A DNA stretch of 64,000 nt, taken from NCBI RefSeq assembly GCF_006715055.1, contig NZ_VFMN01000001.1:3162001-3226000 (forward strand). Direction: 5' to 3'. The stretch is from Lapillicoccus jejuensis. Its GTDB lineage: Bacteria; Actinomycetota; Actinomycetes; Actinomycetales; Dermatophilaceae. The position numbers and the translations under genes are program-made. Shown here one piece after another: positions 15,816 to 24,179 of the stretch. Within the stretch, counting starts at the first letter, position 1; every line of letters begins with the position of its first letter. The notes under the pieces are model-generated. The model had not been told where the DNA came from. It did no database searches and saw only the letters and a program-made list of their open reading frames with translations.

Positions 15816-17348
15816 GTGGAGGCCGCGCTGCACCGCTTCGTGCGCTTCCTGCGGCTGCGGGGCGTCCGCGTCAGCGTGGCCGAGGGCGTCGACGCCCTGC
15901 GCGCGGCCGCCCAGCCGGGCGTGCTCGCCGACCGGGAGACCCTGCGGGCGGCCCTGGCCGTCAGCCTGGTCAAGGACCGGCGTGACCTCGAGGTCTTCGA
16001 CGAGGTCTTCGACCGCTTCTTCGCCCTCAGCGCGGTGGTGCCGCCCGAGGACGGGGCCGGACACTCGCACGCCCACGACGACCTCGTCGACGACGGCGAG
16101 CTGACGACCTTCACGCTCTCGGAGGAGCCGGGCGACACCCCTCAGGACGGGCACTCGCACGGCAAGCCCGAGGACCTGCGCAGCTACTTCAAGCCCGAGG
16201 ACCTGGCCCAGCAGTACAACCTGCACCAGGAGGCCGACAAGATCGACATGGCCGCCCTCACCGACGAGATCGTGCTGTCCAACGACACCGCCGGCTCGCC
16301 GGGGGAGGCGGCCCGGGTCCAGCTGTCGACCCGGAGGCTGCACAACCCCGGTGCGCCCGGGCAGCTGTCCTCGCGGCCCGGTCTCGAGCTCGACGCCGAG
16401 CTCGACGTCGCGCAGGAGATGATGCTGCTGGCCTGGGTCTCCGAGGTGGAGTCCGAGCTCGAGGAGGCGGCCGGCGAGCCGCCCTCGCTCGCCGCCCTCC
16501 GCGAGGCGCTGGCACCCCTGCTGGCCGGTCTGCCCGAGCGGCTCAAGGAGCACCTCGAGCGGCTCATGGCGATGGAGCGCGAGGTCGAGACCCGCGAGGT
16601 CGCGGCCGGCCGCGCCGAGACGATCGACGAGGCCGAGCGGGCCGACCTCGAGGAGTCGCTGCGCCGGCTGCTGCGCTCGTTGCGGGGGGCGCCGCGGGCG
16701 CGTCGTACGGTCTCGGCGCGGGGGACCGTGGACGGGGCCCGGACCATGCGCGCCAACATGCGCTACGACGGGATCCCGTTCCGGCCGGTGACGGTCCGCA
16801 AGGTGCAGGACCGCCCCCGGCTCGTCGTCCTCGCCGACGTCTCGCTCTCCGTGCGCGCGACCGCGCGGTTCACCCTGCACCTCGTGCACTCGCTCCAGTC
16901 CCTGGCCGCGCAGGTGCGCACCTTCGCCTTCGTCGACGAGGCGGTCGAGATCACCGACCTGTTCGCCGAGCACCGGCTCGAGGACGCCCTGTCGCTCGTC
17001 ATGGCGGGGCTGCCGGCCGGCGGGGTGCTCGACGTCGACGCCGACTCCGACTACGGCGCGACCTTCACCTCCTTCCTCGAGCAGCACGGGTCGGCGCTGG
17101 GGCGACGGACGACCCTCGTCGTCCTCGGCGACGGCCGCGGCAACAACAAGGACCCCGGCCTCGGCGCCTTCGAGGAGATGACCCGCCGGGTGCGCGAGAC
17201 CGTCTGGCTGACCCCGGAGCCGCGCTACTCCTGGGCGCTGGGCCGCTGCGACCTGCCGCTGTACGCCGAGCACTGCGACCGGGTGCAGGTCGTGCGCGGG
17301 CTCAAGGGCCTCGACCTCGCCAGCACCCCCGAGGCGACCGCCCGGTGA
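15816..17348 (+). CDS. VWA domain protein, CoxE-like partner of MoxR ATPase
   Basis: This 510-residue protein has a C-terminal von Willebrand factor A-like domain (about residues 330-505). The MIDAS-like motif is in VVLADVSLSVRAT (DxSxS), followed by TFAFVDEAVEITDLF, YGATFTSF and LVVLGDGRGNN. The N-terminal half (FVRFLRLRGVRVSVAEG) is the CoxE/DUF58-type region that pairs with MoxR ATPases. Two short His clusters, GHSHAHDD and DGHSHGK, echo the His-rich tail of the neighbouring ATPase. It probably forms a metal- or cofactor-insertion machine for the dehydrogenase. The GTG start is 3 nt past the previous stop, and its end overlaps the methyltransferase start. Confidence 0.88.
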   Translation: MEAALHRFVRFLRLRGVRVSVAEGVDALRAAAQPGVLADRETLRAALAVSLVKDRRDLEVFDEVFDRFFALSAVVPPEDGAGHSHAHDDLVDDGELTTFTLSEEPGDTPQDGHSHGKPEDLRSYFKPEDLAQQYNLHQEADKIDMAALTDEIVLSNDTAGSPGEAARVQLSTRRLHNPGAPGQLSSRPGLELDAELDVAQEMMLLAWVSEVESELEEAAGEPPSLAALREALAPLLAGLPERLKEHLERLMAMEREVETREVAAGRAETIDEAERADLEESLRRLLRSLRGAPRARRTVSARGTVDGARTMRANMRYDGIPFRPVTVRKVQDRPRLVVLADVSLSVRATARFTLHLVHSLQSLAAQVRTFAFVDEAVEITDLFAEHRLEDALSLVMAGLPAGGVLDVDADSDYGATFTSFLEQHGSALGRRTTLVVLGDGRGNNKDPGLGAFEEMTRRVRETVWLTPEPRYSWALGRCDLPLYAEHCDRVQVVRGLKGLDLASTPEATAR

Positions 17349-18253
17349 CCGGGCTCGTCGCAGCCCCCATCGACCCCCTCGCGCCGATGCGCACCCCGGG
17401 GGAGTACGAGGACGCGCTGGTCGTCGTGCGCCGGCGGTCCGGCGACGGGCCCGCCCCGGCGTCCCGGGTCGCGACGGAGCACTTCCGGGTCGACACCCGC
17501 GACGGCCGGCTCACCGTCACCCACCGGCTGCGCCCCGACGAGGTCGACGACGACCTGGCCGGCCTGCTCGTCGACGAGCTCTTCGGGCCCGGGTGGGTGC
17601 GCGGTCCCGAGCTGTTCGAGCGCCTCTTCACGGGGGTGGTCCGCAGCCTGGCGCCCGACCCCCTCGACGCGTGGGAGCTGTTCTACCGCAACACGACCGC
17701 GCGGCTCGAGGCCCTGCGCACCGCTCGCGGGACCGAGGTCGCGGCGGCCCACGGCTGCATCGCCGGCTACGCGCCGGTCTACGAGCGGGCCGAGGCGCTC
17801 GTGCCGGCGGGGTCGGTGCTCGAGCTCGGCAGCTGCTTCGGCTTCCTGTCGCTGCGCCTGGCCGGCCTCGGTCACGACGTCACGGCCAGCGACGTGGCGG
17901 CCGGGACGGTGCGGCTGCTCGCCGCCGTGGCGCCCCGGCTCGGCGTGCGGCTGACCACCGTGCTCGCCGACGCGGCGCGGCTGCCGCTGGACGACGGGTG
18001 CGCCGACACGGTCCTCGCGATCCACCTGCTCGAGCACGTCGACGCCGACCACGGCGCCGCCGTCCTGCACGAGGCGGTGCGCTGCGCGCGGCGCCGCGTC
18101 GTCGTCGCCGTCCCCCTCGAGGACGAGGCGGACGAGTCCTTCGGTCACGTCCGCACCGTGGACCTCGACGACCTGCGCGCCTGGGGTCGCGCCAGCGGGC
18201 TGCGGTACGACGTCGCGGAGCACCACGGCGGCTGGCTCGTCCTCGACCGCTGA
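17345..18253 (+). CDS. mftM: SAM-dependent methyltransferase, probable mycofactocin oligosaccharide methyltransferase MftM
   Basis: This 302-residue class I methyltransferase has SAM motif I VLELGSCFGFLSLRL (about residues 159-173), an acidic motif II VTASDVAAGT, and motif IV ADTVLAIHLLEHVD. The late segment FGHVRTVDLDDLRAWG resembles MftM, the mycobacterial enzyme that 2-O-methylates a glucose of mycofactocin's glycan. In M. smegmatis mftM lies beside mno and madRS, matching this neighbourhood. The call rests on remembered sequence resemblance and context, so another methyltransferase role remains possible. The GTG overlaps the VWA gene's stop by 4 nt (GTGA), placing it in the same operon. 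Confidence 0.8.
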   Translation: MTGLVAAPIDPLAPMRTPGEYEDALVVVRRRSGDGPAPASRVATEHFRVDTRDGRLTVTHRLRPDEVDDDLAGLLVDELFGPGWVRGPELFERLFTGVVRSLAPDPLDAWELFYRNTTARLEALRTARGTEVAAAHGCIAGYAPVYERAEALVPAGSVLELGSCFGFLSLRLAGLGHDVTASDVAAGTVRLLAAVAPRLGVRLTTVLADAARLPLDDGCADTVLAIHLLEHVDADHGAAVLHEAVRCARRRVVVAVPLEDEADESFGHVRTVDLDDLRAWGRASGLRYDVAEHHGGWLVLDR

Positions 18254-18327
18254 CCCGGTTCCGCGGCTGCCGCGCCCACGCAGCCATCACCTGATCGCTC
18301 CGTGCGGAACAGACCGCGTGCCAGCCG

Positions 18328-19038
18328 TCAGATGACGCCCATCTTCGAGGCGGCGTAGACCGCCTCGGCCCGGCGGCTGACCCCGAGCTTGCGCAGGATG
18401 TTGCCGACGTGGAACTTGGCCGTCGTCTCCGAGATGTAGAGCCGCTGGCCGATGTCGCGGTTGGACAGGCCGCGGGCCAGCAGCCGCAGCACCTCGGCCT
18501 CCCGCGAGGTCAGCTGGGAGACGGACGGCTGCGGCGGGGCGTTGAGACCGCGCACCATCGCCGACGCGCTGCGGGCGTCGAAGGCGCTCTCCCCGCGGCT
18601 GACGTCGCGGATGGCGCGCACGAGCCCGGTCGTGTCGACGTCCTTGACGACGTAGCCCCGGGCGCCCGCGCGCACGGCCTGGAGGACGAGCTGCTCGTCG
18701 AGGAAGGTCGTGAAGACGAGCACCGAGACCTCGGGGTGCGTCGAGGAGAGGGTCTGGCACAGCTGCAGGCCCTCGGCGTCGGACGAGGTCGACAGCTTGA
18801 GGTCGAGGACCACGACGCGAGGTCGGGTGCGGGCGACGACGGCCATCGTCTCGGGGACCGTCGCCGCCTCGCCGACGACCCGCAGGTCGTCCTCGCGCTC
18901 GAGGATCGAGCGCAGGCCCTGGCGGACGATGGCGTGGTCGTCGACGAGGACGATGTCGACGACCGGCCGCAGCTCGCCCGGACGGCGCCCCGGGGGCGGC
19001 TCGGAGGGACGGACGCTGCGCGGGACGAGGGTGGCCAT
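18328..19038 (-). CDS. madR: NarL/LuxR-type response regulator, MadR-like
   Basis: This 236-residue response regulator has an N-terminal receiver with VDIVLVDDHAIVRQG, phosphoacceptor Asp in VVVLDLKLS and Lys in GYVVKDVD. Its C-terminal LuxR helix-turn-helix reads LTSREAEVLRLLARGLSN through LYISETTAKFHV. A short SSDAEG insertion follows the acceptor Asp. It overlaps the sensor kinase stop (TGATG). Position between mftM and an alcohol dehydrogenase matches MadR, which activates alcohol dehydrogenase genes in mycobacteria. Probable targets here are the mftA/mdo control region and the dehydrogenase operon. Identity as MadR is inferred mainly from context. Confidence 0.85.
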   Translation of the reverse strand: MATLVPRSVRPSEPPPGRRPGELRPVVDIVLVDDHAIVRQGLRSILEREDDLRVVGEAATVPETMAVVARTRPRVVVLDLKLSTSSDAEGLQLCQTLSSTHPEVSVLVFTTFLDEQLVLQAVRAGARGYVVKDVDTTGLVRAIRDVSRGESAFDARSASAMVRGLNAPPQPSVSQLTSREAEVLRLLARGLSNRDIGQRLYISETTAKFHVGNILRKLGVSRRAEAVYAASKMGVI

Positions 19039-20462
19039 CAGCTCTCCTGGGTGGTGGTCGCGGCGGGGGTGGTCGCGGCGGTGGTGGACGCGGCGGGGGT
19101 GGACGCGGGGCCGACGAGGCCCTCGATGACCCCGCGCGAGGCGGGTCGCAGCGGCAGGGGCAGGCGCAGCTCGACGCGCACCCCGCCCATCCGGGCGCGG
19201 CGGAAGACGACCGTGCCGCCCAGGTCGGCCATCCGGCTCTCGATGTTGACCAGCCCGCGGTGCCGCCCGTCGGTCGAGGACGCGCGCTCCAGCCGCAGGA
19301 GGCGGCGCAGGTGCCCGGGGTCGCCGTGGCCGTCGTCGGCGACCGAGACCATCAGCTCGTCCGGGGCGTAGCGCAGCCGGACCATGACCTTGCTCGCCTC
19401 GGCGTGGGCGGCGACGTTGAACAGCGCCTCGCCGACCGCCCGGGCGATCTCGTGGTGGGCGTCGCCGGGCAGCGGCACCGGCGCCCCCATGACCCGCAGC
19501 TGCACGTCGAGGGTGTGGTCGTGCTGCCGGCTCACCTCGTGCAGCAGCTCGGGCAGGGTGGAGACCGCGTCGCGGTGCGGCTGGTGCAGGGCGTAGATCG
19601 CCCGCCGCAGCTGCTCCACGGCGTGCCCGCTCAAGGTCTTGGCCGTGCCGAGCCGCGCCTCGAGGGGGGCCGCGGCGGGGCCGAGGGCCTCGGCCTCCCC
19701 GCGGGCGAGCTCGACCGCCATGCCGGCGGACAGCACGCACTGCGTGACGCTGTCGTGCAGCTCGCGGGCGATCCGGTGCCGCTCGGTGTCGAGCAGCTCG
19801 CGCTCGCTGGCGACGTGCAGCCGGTGCTGGGCCTGGCGCAGCTCGGCGGTGCGGACGGCGAGGTCCTGGGACTTGGCGGTCGCCTCGTCGTACAGCTGCT
19901 GGGCGCGTCGGTGCATGGCCAGCGTGGCCTGGTGCTGCTCGGAGGTGTGCAGCGACACGGCCGCCTGGTTGGCGAGGATGCGCAGCACCGACAGGTCGCT
20001 CGGCTCCGGCTCCTCGGGCAGCCGGTGCAGGCCGGCGAGCGTCCCGATCGTCACGCCCTCGAGGGTCATCGGCACCCGGACCCAGCCCTCGTCGGTCCGC
20101 GCGGGGGTGAGGCCGGCGCGGACGGCGCCCAGCTCGCGTCGTACGGGCGGGGGGAGGCGACGCTCGTCGGTCTCGGTGCGCCCGTCGGGGGTGACCGCCA
20201 CGAAGCGCGGCCGCGCGCCCACGAGACACCCGTCGGCGAGGGCGAGGACGGTCCACTCGGCCTCGAGGTACGCCGCCGCCGCCGTCGCGACCTCCTCGAG
20301 GAGGCCCCGGGGGCCCTCGACCGTGCGCACGAGGGCCCGCGAGATCGAGTCCATCGCGCGGACCGCGTGCTGCAGCCGCTCGTGCGAGCGCAGGTACTCG
20401 CGGTAGAAGGAGCCCTTGCCGCTGCGGACGCCGGTGAGGCTCGCGAGGTCGGGGGAGGTCAC
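19038..20462 (-). CDS. madS: Soluble GAF-type sensor histidine kinase, MadS-like
   Basis: This 474-residue kinase lacks clear membrane segments. Residues about 40-200 form a GAF-like sensory domain, a coiled coil (about 215-260) follows, then the HisKA_3 H-box RHRIARELHDSVTQ and a HATPase domain with EALFNVAAHAEA (N box) and VSVADDGHGD (G1 box). The C-terminus is a Thr/Ala-rich tail. It should phosphorylate the response regulator encoded immediately downstream. The GTG start overlaps the alcohol dehydrogenase stop (GTGA). Co-transcription with a dehydrogenase suggests it senses alcohols, aldehydes or mycofactocin redox state; the ligand is not evident from the sequence. Confidence 0.87.
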   Translation of the reverse strand: MTSPDLASLTGVRSGKGSFYREYLRSHERLQHAVRAMDSISRALVRTVEGPRGLLEEVATAAAAYLEAEWTVLALADGCLVGARPRFVAVTPDGRTETDERRLPPPVRRELGAVRAGLTPARTDEGWVRVPMTLEGVTIGTLAGLHRLPEEPEPSDLSVLRILANQAAVSLHTSEQHQATLAMHRRAQQLYDEATAKSQDLAVRTAELRQAQHRLHVASERELLDTERHRIARELHDSVTQCVLSAGMAVELARGEAEALGPAAAPLEARLGTAKTLSGHAVEQLRRAIYALHQPHRDAVSTLPELLHEVSRQHDHTLDVQLRVMGAPVPLPGDAHHEIARAVGEALFNVAAHAEASKVMVRLRYAPDELMVSVADDGHGDPGHLRRLLRLERASSTDGRHRGLVNIESRMADLGGTVVFRRARMGGVRVELRLPLPLRPASRGVIEGLVGPASTPAASTTAATTPAATTTQES

Positions 20463-21673
20463 AGGGCGTCCCGGAAGAGCCGCACCAGCTCGTCCGAGGA
20501 GGCCGACCGGGGGTTGGTGGTCAGGCAGGCGTCGTCGAGGGTCGTCGTCGCCAGCTGGGTGAGCACGGACTCGTCGACCCCCAGCTCGCGCAGACCCCGC
20601 GGCACCCCGACGTCGTCGGCGAGCCCGCGCACGTGCTCGGCGAGCAGCTCGGCCGCCTCCTCGCCGGGCAGACCGTCGACGGGCAGGCCGACGGCGCGCG
20701 CCAGGGCCACGAAGCGGTCCGGTGTCGCGCGGGCGTTGTAGCGGATGACGTGGGGGAGCAGCACCCCGTTGACGACGCCGTGGGGCGCGTCGAGCAGGCC
20801 CCCCACCTGGTGGCTCATCGCGTGGGTCGCGCCGAGGATCGCGTTGGTGAAGGCGAGGCCGGCGTTGAGGCTGGCCTGCGCCATCCCCTCCCGGGCCGAC
20901 AGGTCGTCGGGCCGCAGGATCGTCTGGTGCAGGTGGCGGCCGACGAGGCCCACCGCGCTGAGCGCGTGGATGTCGGCCAGCGGGTTGTGCGCCAGCGAGA
21001 CGTAGGACTCGATGCCGTGGGTGAGGGCGTCCAGACCGGTCGCCGCCGTCAGCCACTCCGGCATCGTCGACAGCAGCCGCGGGTCGACGACGGAGACGTC
21101 GGGGACGAGCGCCGCCCCCATGATCGTCACCTTCACCCGTCGGGCCGTGTCGGTGACGATGCAGAACTGCGAGACGTCGGCGCCGGTGCCGGAGGTGCTG
21201 GGGATCGACAGCAGCGGGGGGATCGGGCGCGACACCTGGTCGATCCCGGCGTAGTCGAGGACGTTCCCGCCGTTGGTGGACAGCACCGCGATCCCCTTGG
21301 CGGCGTCGATGCAGGAGCCACCGCCCAGGGCGACGAGCACGTCCGCCTCCGCCTCGCGGTAGCGGGCGTGGCCCGCGGCGATCTCGTGGTCCTTGGGGTT
21401 GGGGGTGACGTCGTGCCACACCACCGGGCGCAGGCCGACCTCGCGCAGGTGGGCGAGCAGCTCGTCGGCCCACCCCGCCTCGATGACCCCGGGGTCGGTG
21501 ACGACGAAGGGGCGCCGCGCACCCAGCCGGCGGGCGACGTACCCGGCCTCGGCGAGCGAGCCGGGTCCGAAGACGATCTCGGGCGCGTGGAACTTCACCA
21601 GCCGCGGCGCGGCGGGGACCGGGTGGGCGGACGCGTCCGCGGCGTGCGTGGACGGCTCCAGTCCGGCGTGCAT
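20459..21673 (-). CDS. Iron-containing alcohol dehydrogenase
   Basis: This 404-residue group III alcohol dehydrogenase carries the NAD-binding ALGGGSCIDAAKG and STSGTGADVSQF. The metal ligands are Asp and His in TGLDALTHGIESYV, His in ATHAMSHQVGG and His in APHGVVNGVLLPHV. It resembles EutG/FucO-type and mycobacterial iron ADHs more than the adjacent MDO, from which it differs in length and motifs, so it may handle longer alcohols or aldehydes. The ATG at 21673 (MHAGLEPST) has a GGAGG ribosome-binding site. It heads a dehydrogenase-kinase-regulator operon with overlapping genes, an arrangement suited to autoregulated alcohol induction. Confidence 0.9.
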   Translation of the reverse strand: MHAGLEPSTHAADASAHPVPAAPRLVKFHAPEIVFGPGSLAEAGYVARRLGARRPFVVTDPGVIEAGWADELLAHLREVGLRPVVWHDVTPNPKDHEIAAGHARYREAEADVLVALGGGSCIDAAKGIAVLSTNGGNVLDYAGIDQVSRPIPPLLSIPSTSGTGADVSQFCIVTDTARRVKVTIMGAALVPDVSVVDPRLLSTMPEWLTAATGLDALTHGIESYVSLAHNPLADIHALSAVGLVGRHLHQTILRPDDLSAREGMAQASLNAGLAFTNAILGATHAMSHQVGGLLDAPHGVVNGVLLPHVIRYNARATPDRFVALARAVGLPVDGLPGEEAAELLAEHVRGLADDVGVPRGLRELGVDESVLTQLATTTLDDACLTTNPRSASSDELVRLFRDAL

Positions 21674-21854
21674 GCCCCTCCGCCCGACGTGCCACAACGC
21701 TGTCCGCCGAGCGCAGCAGCCCTGCACGCCACGGCGAGGGTACCCCGGCCGGTCCGGGTGCGGGCCGGGACGGCGATGACGATCCGGTCACCGCGGGTGT
21801 GGAAGGATCGAGCGACCGCCGCGCCCAGACGCACGAGCCCCGGGAGGCACCCGC

Positions 21855-22589
21855 ATGACCGCCGACACCACCGCGCCCCCCGCCCACCGCCGGGTCCTGC
21901 TCAAGCTCTCCGGCGAGGTGTTCGGCGGCGGCGAGGTCGGCGTCGACCCGCTCGTCGTCAAGGGCATCGCCGAGCAGATCGCCGCCGCCGTCCGCGACGG
22001 CGTCCAGGTGGCCATCGTCATCGGTGGCGGCAACTTCTTCCGCGGCGCCGAGCTGCAGCAGAAGGGCATGGACCGGGTCCGCGCCGACTACATGGGGATG
22101 CTCGGCACGGTGATGAACTGCCTGGCGCTGCAGGACTTCCTCGAGAAGGCGGGCGTGCAGACCCGCGTGCAGACCGCCATCACCATGGGGCAGGTCGCCG
22201 AGCCCTACATCCCGCTGCGCGCGATCCGGCACCTGGAGAAGGGCCGGGTCGTCATCTTCGGCGCCGGCGCCGGCATGCCGTTCTTCTCCACCGACACGGT
22301 CAGCGCCCAGCGCGCGCTCGAGACCAAGTGCGACCGGCTGCTCATCGCCAAGAGCGGCGTCGACGGGGTCTACTCCGCCGACCCCAAGCTCGACCCGGAC
22401 GCCGTCAAGTACGACACCCTCACCTTCGCCGAGGCCCTGCACGAGGGGCTGAGGATCGTCGACACCGCCGCCTTCAGCCTGTGCCAGGACAACCGGCTCG
22501 AGATGCTCGTCTTCGGCATGGAGGGCGAGGGCAACATCACCCGGGCCCTGCAGGGTGAGAAGATCGGCACGACCGTCACCGCCGGCTGA
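21855..22589 (+). CDS. pyrH: UMP kinase
   Basis: This 244-residue bacterial UMP kinase of the amino-acid-kinase fold makes UDP from UMP and ATP for nucleic acid and cell-wall sugar nucleotide synthesis. Motifs are [35 protein letters not shown] and [13 protein letters not shown]. Length is standard. A GGGAGG ribosome-binding site precedes the ATG. It is followed by frr and cdsA in the usual actinobacterial order, but separated from tsf by the alcohol-oxidation block. Confidence 0.97.
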   Translation: MTADTTAPPAHRRVLLKLSGEVFGGGEVGVDPLVVKGIAEQIAAAVRDGVQVAIVIGGGNFFRGAELQQKGMDRVRADYMGMLGTVMNCLALQDFLEKAGVQTRVQTAITMGQVAEPYIPLRAIRHLEKGRVVIFGAGAGMPFFSTDTVSAQRALETKCDRLLIAKSGVDGVYSADPKLDPDAVKYDTLTFAEALHEGLRIVDTAAFSLCQDNRLEMLVFGMEGEGNITRALQGEKIGTTVTAG

Positions 22590-22650
22590 CCGCCGCCCCC
22601 CGCGCCGCACGCTCCGCGCTCCCAACGACACCCGAGGACGTCCAGCACCG

Positions 22651-23208
22651 ATGATCGACGAGACCCTGTTCGAGGCCGAGGAGAAGATGGAGAAGGCGGT
22701 CGACGTCGCCAAGGAGGACTTCGCCGGCATCCGCACCGGTCGGGCCAACCCCGGCATGTTCACCAAGATCCTCGTCGACTACTACGGCGCCCCGACCCCG
22801 CTGCAGCAGCTCGCGTCCTTCCAGACGCCCGAGGCGCGCACCATCCTCGTCACGCCGTTCGACCGCGGCGCGATGAACGACATCGAGCGCGCGCTGCGCG
22901 ACTCCGACCTCGGCATCAACCCCAGCAACGACGGCCACGTCATCCGCTGCGTCCTGCCCGTCCTCACCGAGGAGCGGCGCCGCGAGTACGTCAAGCTGGC
23001 CAACGGCAAGGCCGAGGACGCCCGCGTCTCCATCCGCAACATCCGCCGCAAGGCCAAGACCGACCTCGACCGGCTGGTCAAGGACGGCGAGGTCGGCGAG
23101 GACGACGGCGTGCGCGGCGAGAAGGACCTCGACGCGATGACGAAGAAGTTCGTCGACCAGGTCGACGCCCTGCTCAAGGGCAAGGAGACCGAGCTCACCG
23201 AGGTCTGA
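22651..23208 (+). CDS. frr: Ribosome recycling factor
   Basis: This 185-residue RRF splits post-termination ribosomes together with EF-G. It starts [17 protein letters not shown] and carries the conserved [29 protein letters not shown] and [14 protein letters not shown] segments of the three-helix bundle. The ATG at 22651 gives the family N-terminus; upstream in-frame codons are rejected. It lies 61 nt after pyrH and 32 nt before cdsA, in one probable operon. Confidence 0.97.
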   Translation: MIDETLFEAEEKMEKAVDVAKEDFAGIRTGRANPGMFTKILVDYYGAPTPLQQLASFQTPEARTILVTPFDRGAMNDIERALRDSDLGINPSNDGHVIRCVLPVLTEERRREYVKLANGKAEDARVSIRNIRRKAKTDLDRLVKDGEVGEDDGVRGEKDLDAMTKKFVDQVDALLKGKETELTEV

Positions 23209-23240
23209 GCCGGCCCCCCTCCCACCGTCGTCCCCGCGCC

Positions 23241-24146
23241 ATGACCGACACCCCGTCCGCCGCCCCCGGGTCCGTCCCCGACGAACCCGTCGTCCTGGCC
23301 CCGGTGACGACCGAGGAGCAGGCGGTGAGCATCTCGCGCGCCGGGCGCAACCTGCCCGCGGCGATCACCGTCGGGGTCACCCTCGGCGCGCTCGTCGTCG
23401 CCAGCCTCTTCGTCCACCGCCAGCTCTTCATCCCGCTGGCGACGGCCTCGGTCTGCGTCGGGGTGTGGGAGATCGCCCGGGCGCTGCACCGCGGCGGCTT
23501 CCGCGTGCCGCTGGTGCCGGTGCTGCTCGGCGCCGTGTCGATGAACGTCGCCGCCTTCACCGGCGGCGGTCAGGCCCTCGCCGTCTGCTTCGCCCTGTCC
23601 GGCGTCGCCGTCGTCATCTGGCGCTTCGCCGACGGAGTCGAGGGCGCGGCCCGCGACGCGGCCGGCGGGATGTTCGCGCTCGCCTACCCCGCCCTGCTCG
23701 CCTCGTTCTACGCGCTGCTGCTCGCCCCCGAGGACGGCGCCTGGCGCATCTTCACGTACGTCGCCGTCACCGTCGCCAGCGACATCGGCGGCTACGCGGT
23801 CGGCGTCCTGTGGGGCAAGCACCCGATGGCGCCGACGATCAGCCCCAAGAAGTCGTGGGAGGGCTTCGCCGGGTCGGTCGCCTCCAGCGCCCTCGTGGGC
23901 CTCGGCTGCGTCACCCTCACCCTCGACGGGCCGTGGTGGGCCGGGCTGCTGCTCGGCGCGCTCGCCGCCATGGTCGCCACCGTCGGCGACCTCGTCGAGT
24001 CGACCGTCAAGCGCGACCTCGGCGTCAAGGACATGTCGAACATCCTCCCCGGCCACGGCGGGGTGATGGACCGGCTCGACTCGCTCGTCCTCGTCGCCCC
24101 GGTGGCCTGGGCGGTGCTCGCCATCCTCGTGCCCGTCGCGGGCTGA
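23241..24146 (+). CDS. cdsA: Phosphatidate cytidylyltransferase
   Basis: This 301-residue polytopic membrane enzyme makes CDP-diacylglycerol from phosphatidate and CTP, the branch point for anionic phospholipids and phosphatidylinositol. About eight hydrophobic helices follow a ~35-residue cytoplasmic N-terminus. The diagnostic CDS signature is near the end (SPKKSWEGFAGS, and DLGVKDMSNILPGHGG with GVMDRLDSL). The ATG is taken as annotated by family length. It is the last gene of pyrH-frr-cdsA before a convergent hydrolase gene. Confidence 0.95.
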   Translation: MTDTPSAAPGSVPDEPVVLAPVTTEEQAVSISRAGRNLPAAITVGVTLGALVVASLFVHRQLFIPLATASVCVGVWEIARALHRGGFRVPLVPVLLGAVSMNVAAFTGGGQALAVCFALSGVAVVIWRFADGVEGAARDAAGGMFALAYPALLASFYALLLAPEDGAWRIFTYVAVTVASDIGGYAVGVLWGKHPMAPTISPKKSWEGFAGSVASSALVGLGCVTLTLDGPWWAGLLLGALAAMVATVGDLVESTVKRDLGVKDMSNILPGHGGVMDRLDSLVLVAPVAWAVLAILVPVAG

Positions 24147-24179
24147 GCCCGCTCGGGCGCCACGGGGCGTCGTACGGGC

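Noticed and set aside
14355-17273. A 972-codon minus-strand frame opposite mdo, the MoxR ATPase and the VWA gene
   Set aside because: Its translation is low-complexity Arg/Gly/Val-rich sequence without domains, while the plus strand gives three recognisable proteins.
19038-22766. A 1242-codon minus-strand frame spanning kinase, dehydrogenase and pyrH
   Set aside because: It is an artefact of stop-poor GC-rich DNA; only its last part encodes the sensor kinase, and the rest is antisense to pyrH or out of frame with the dehydrogenase.
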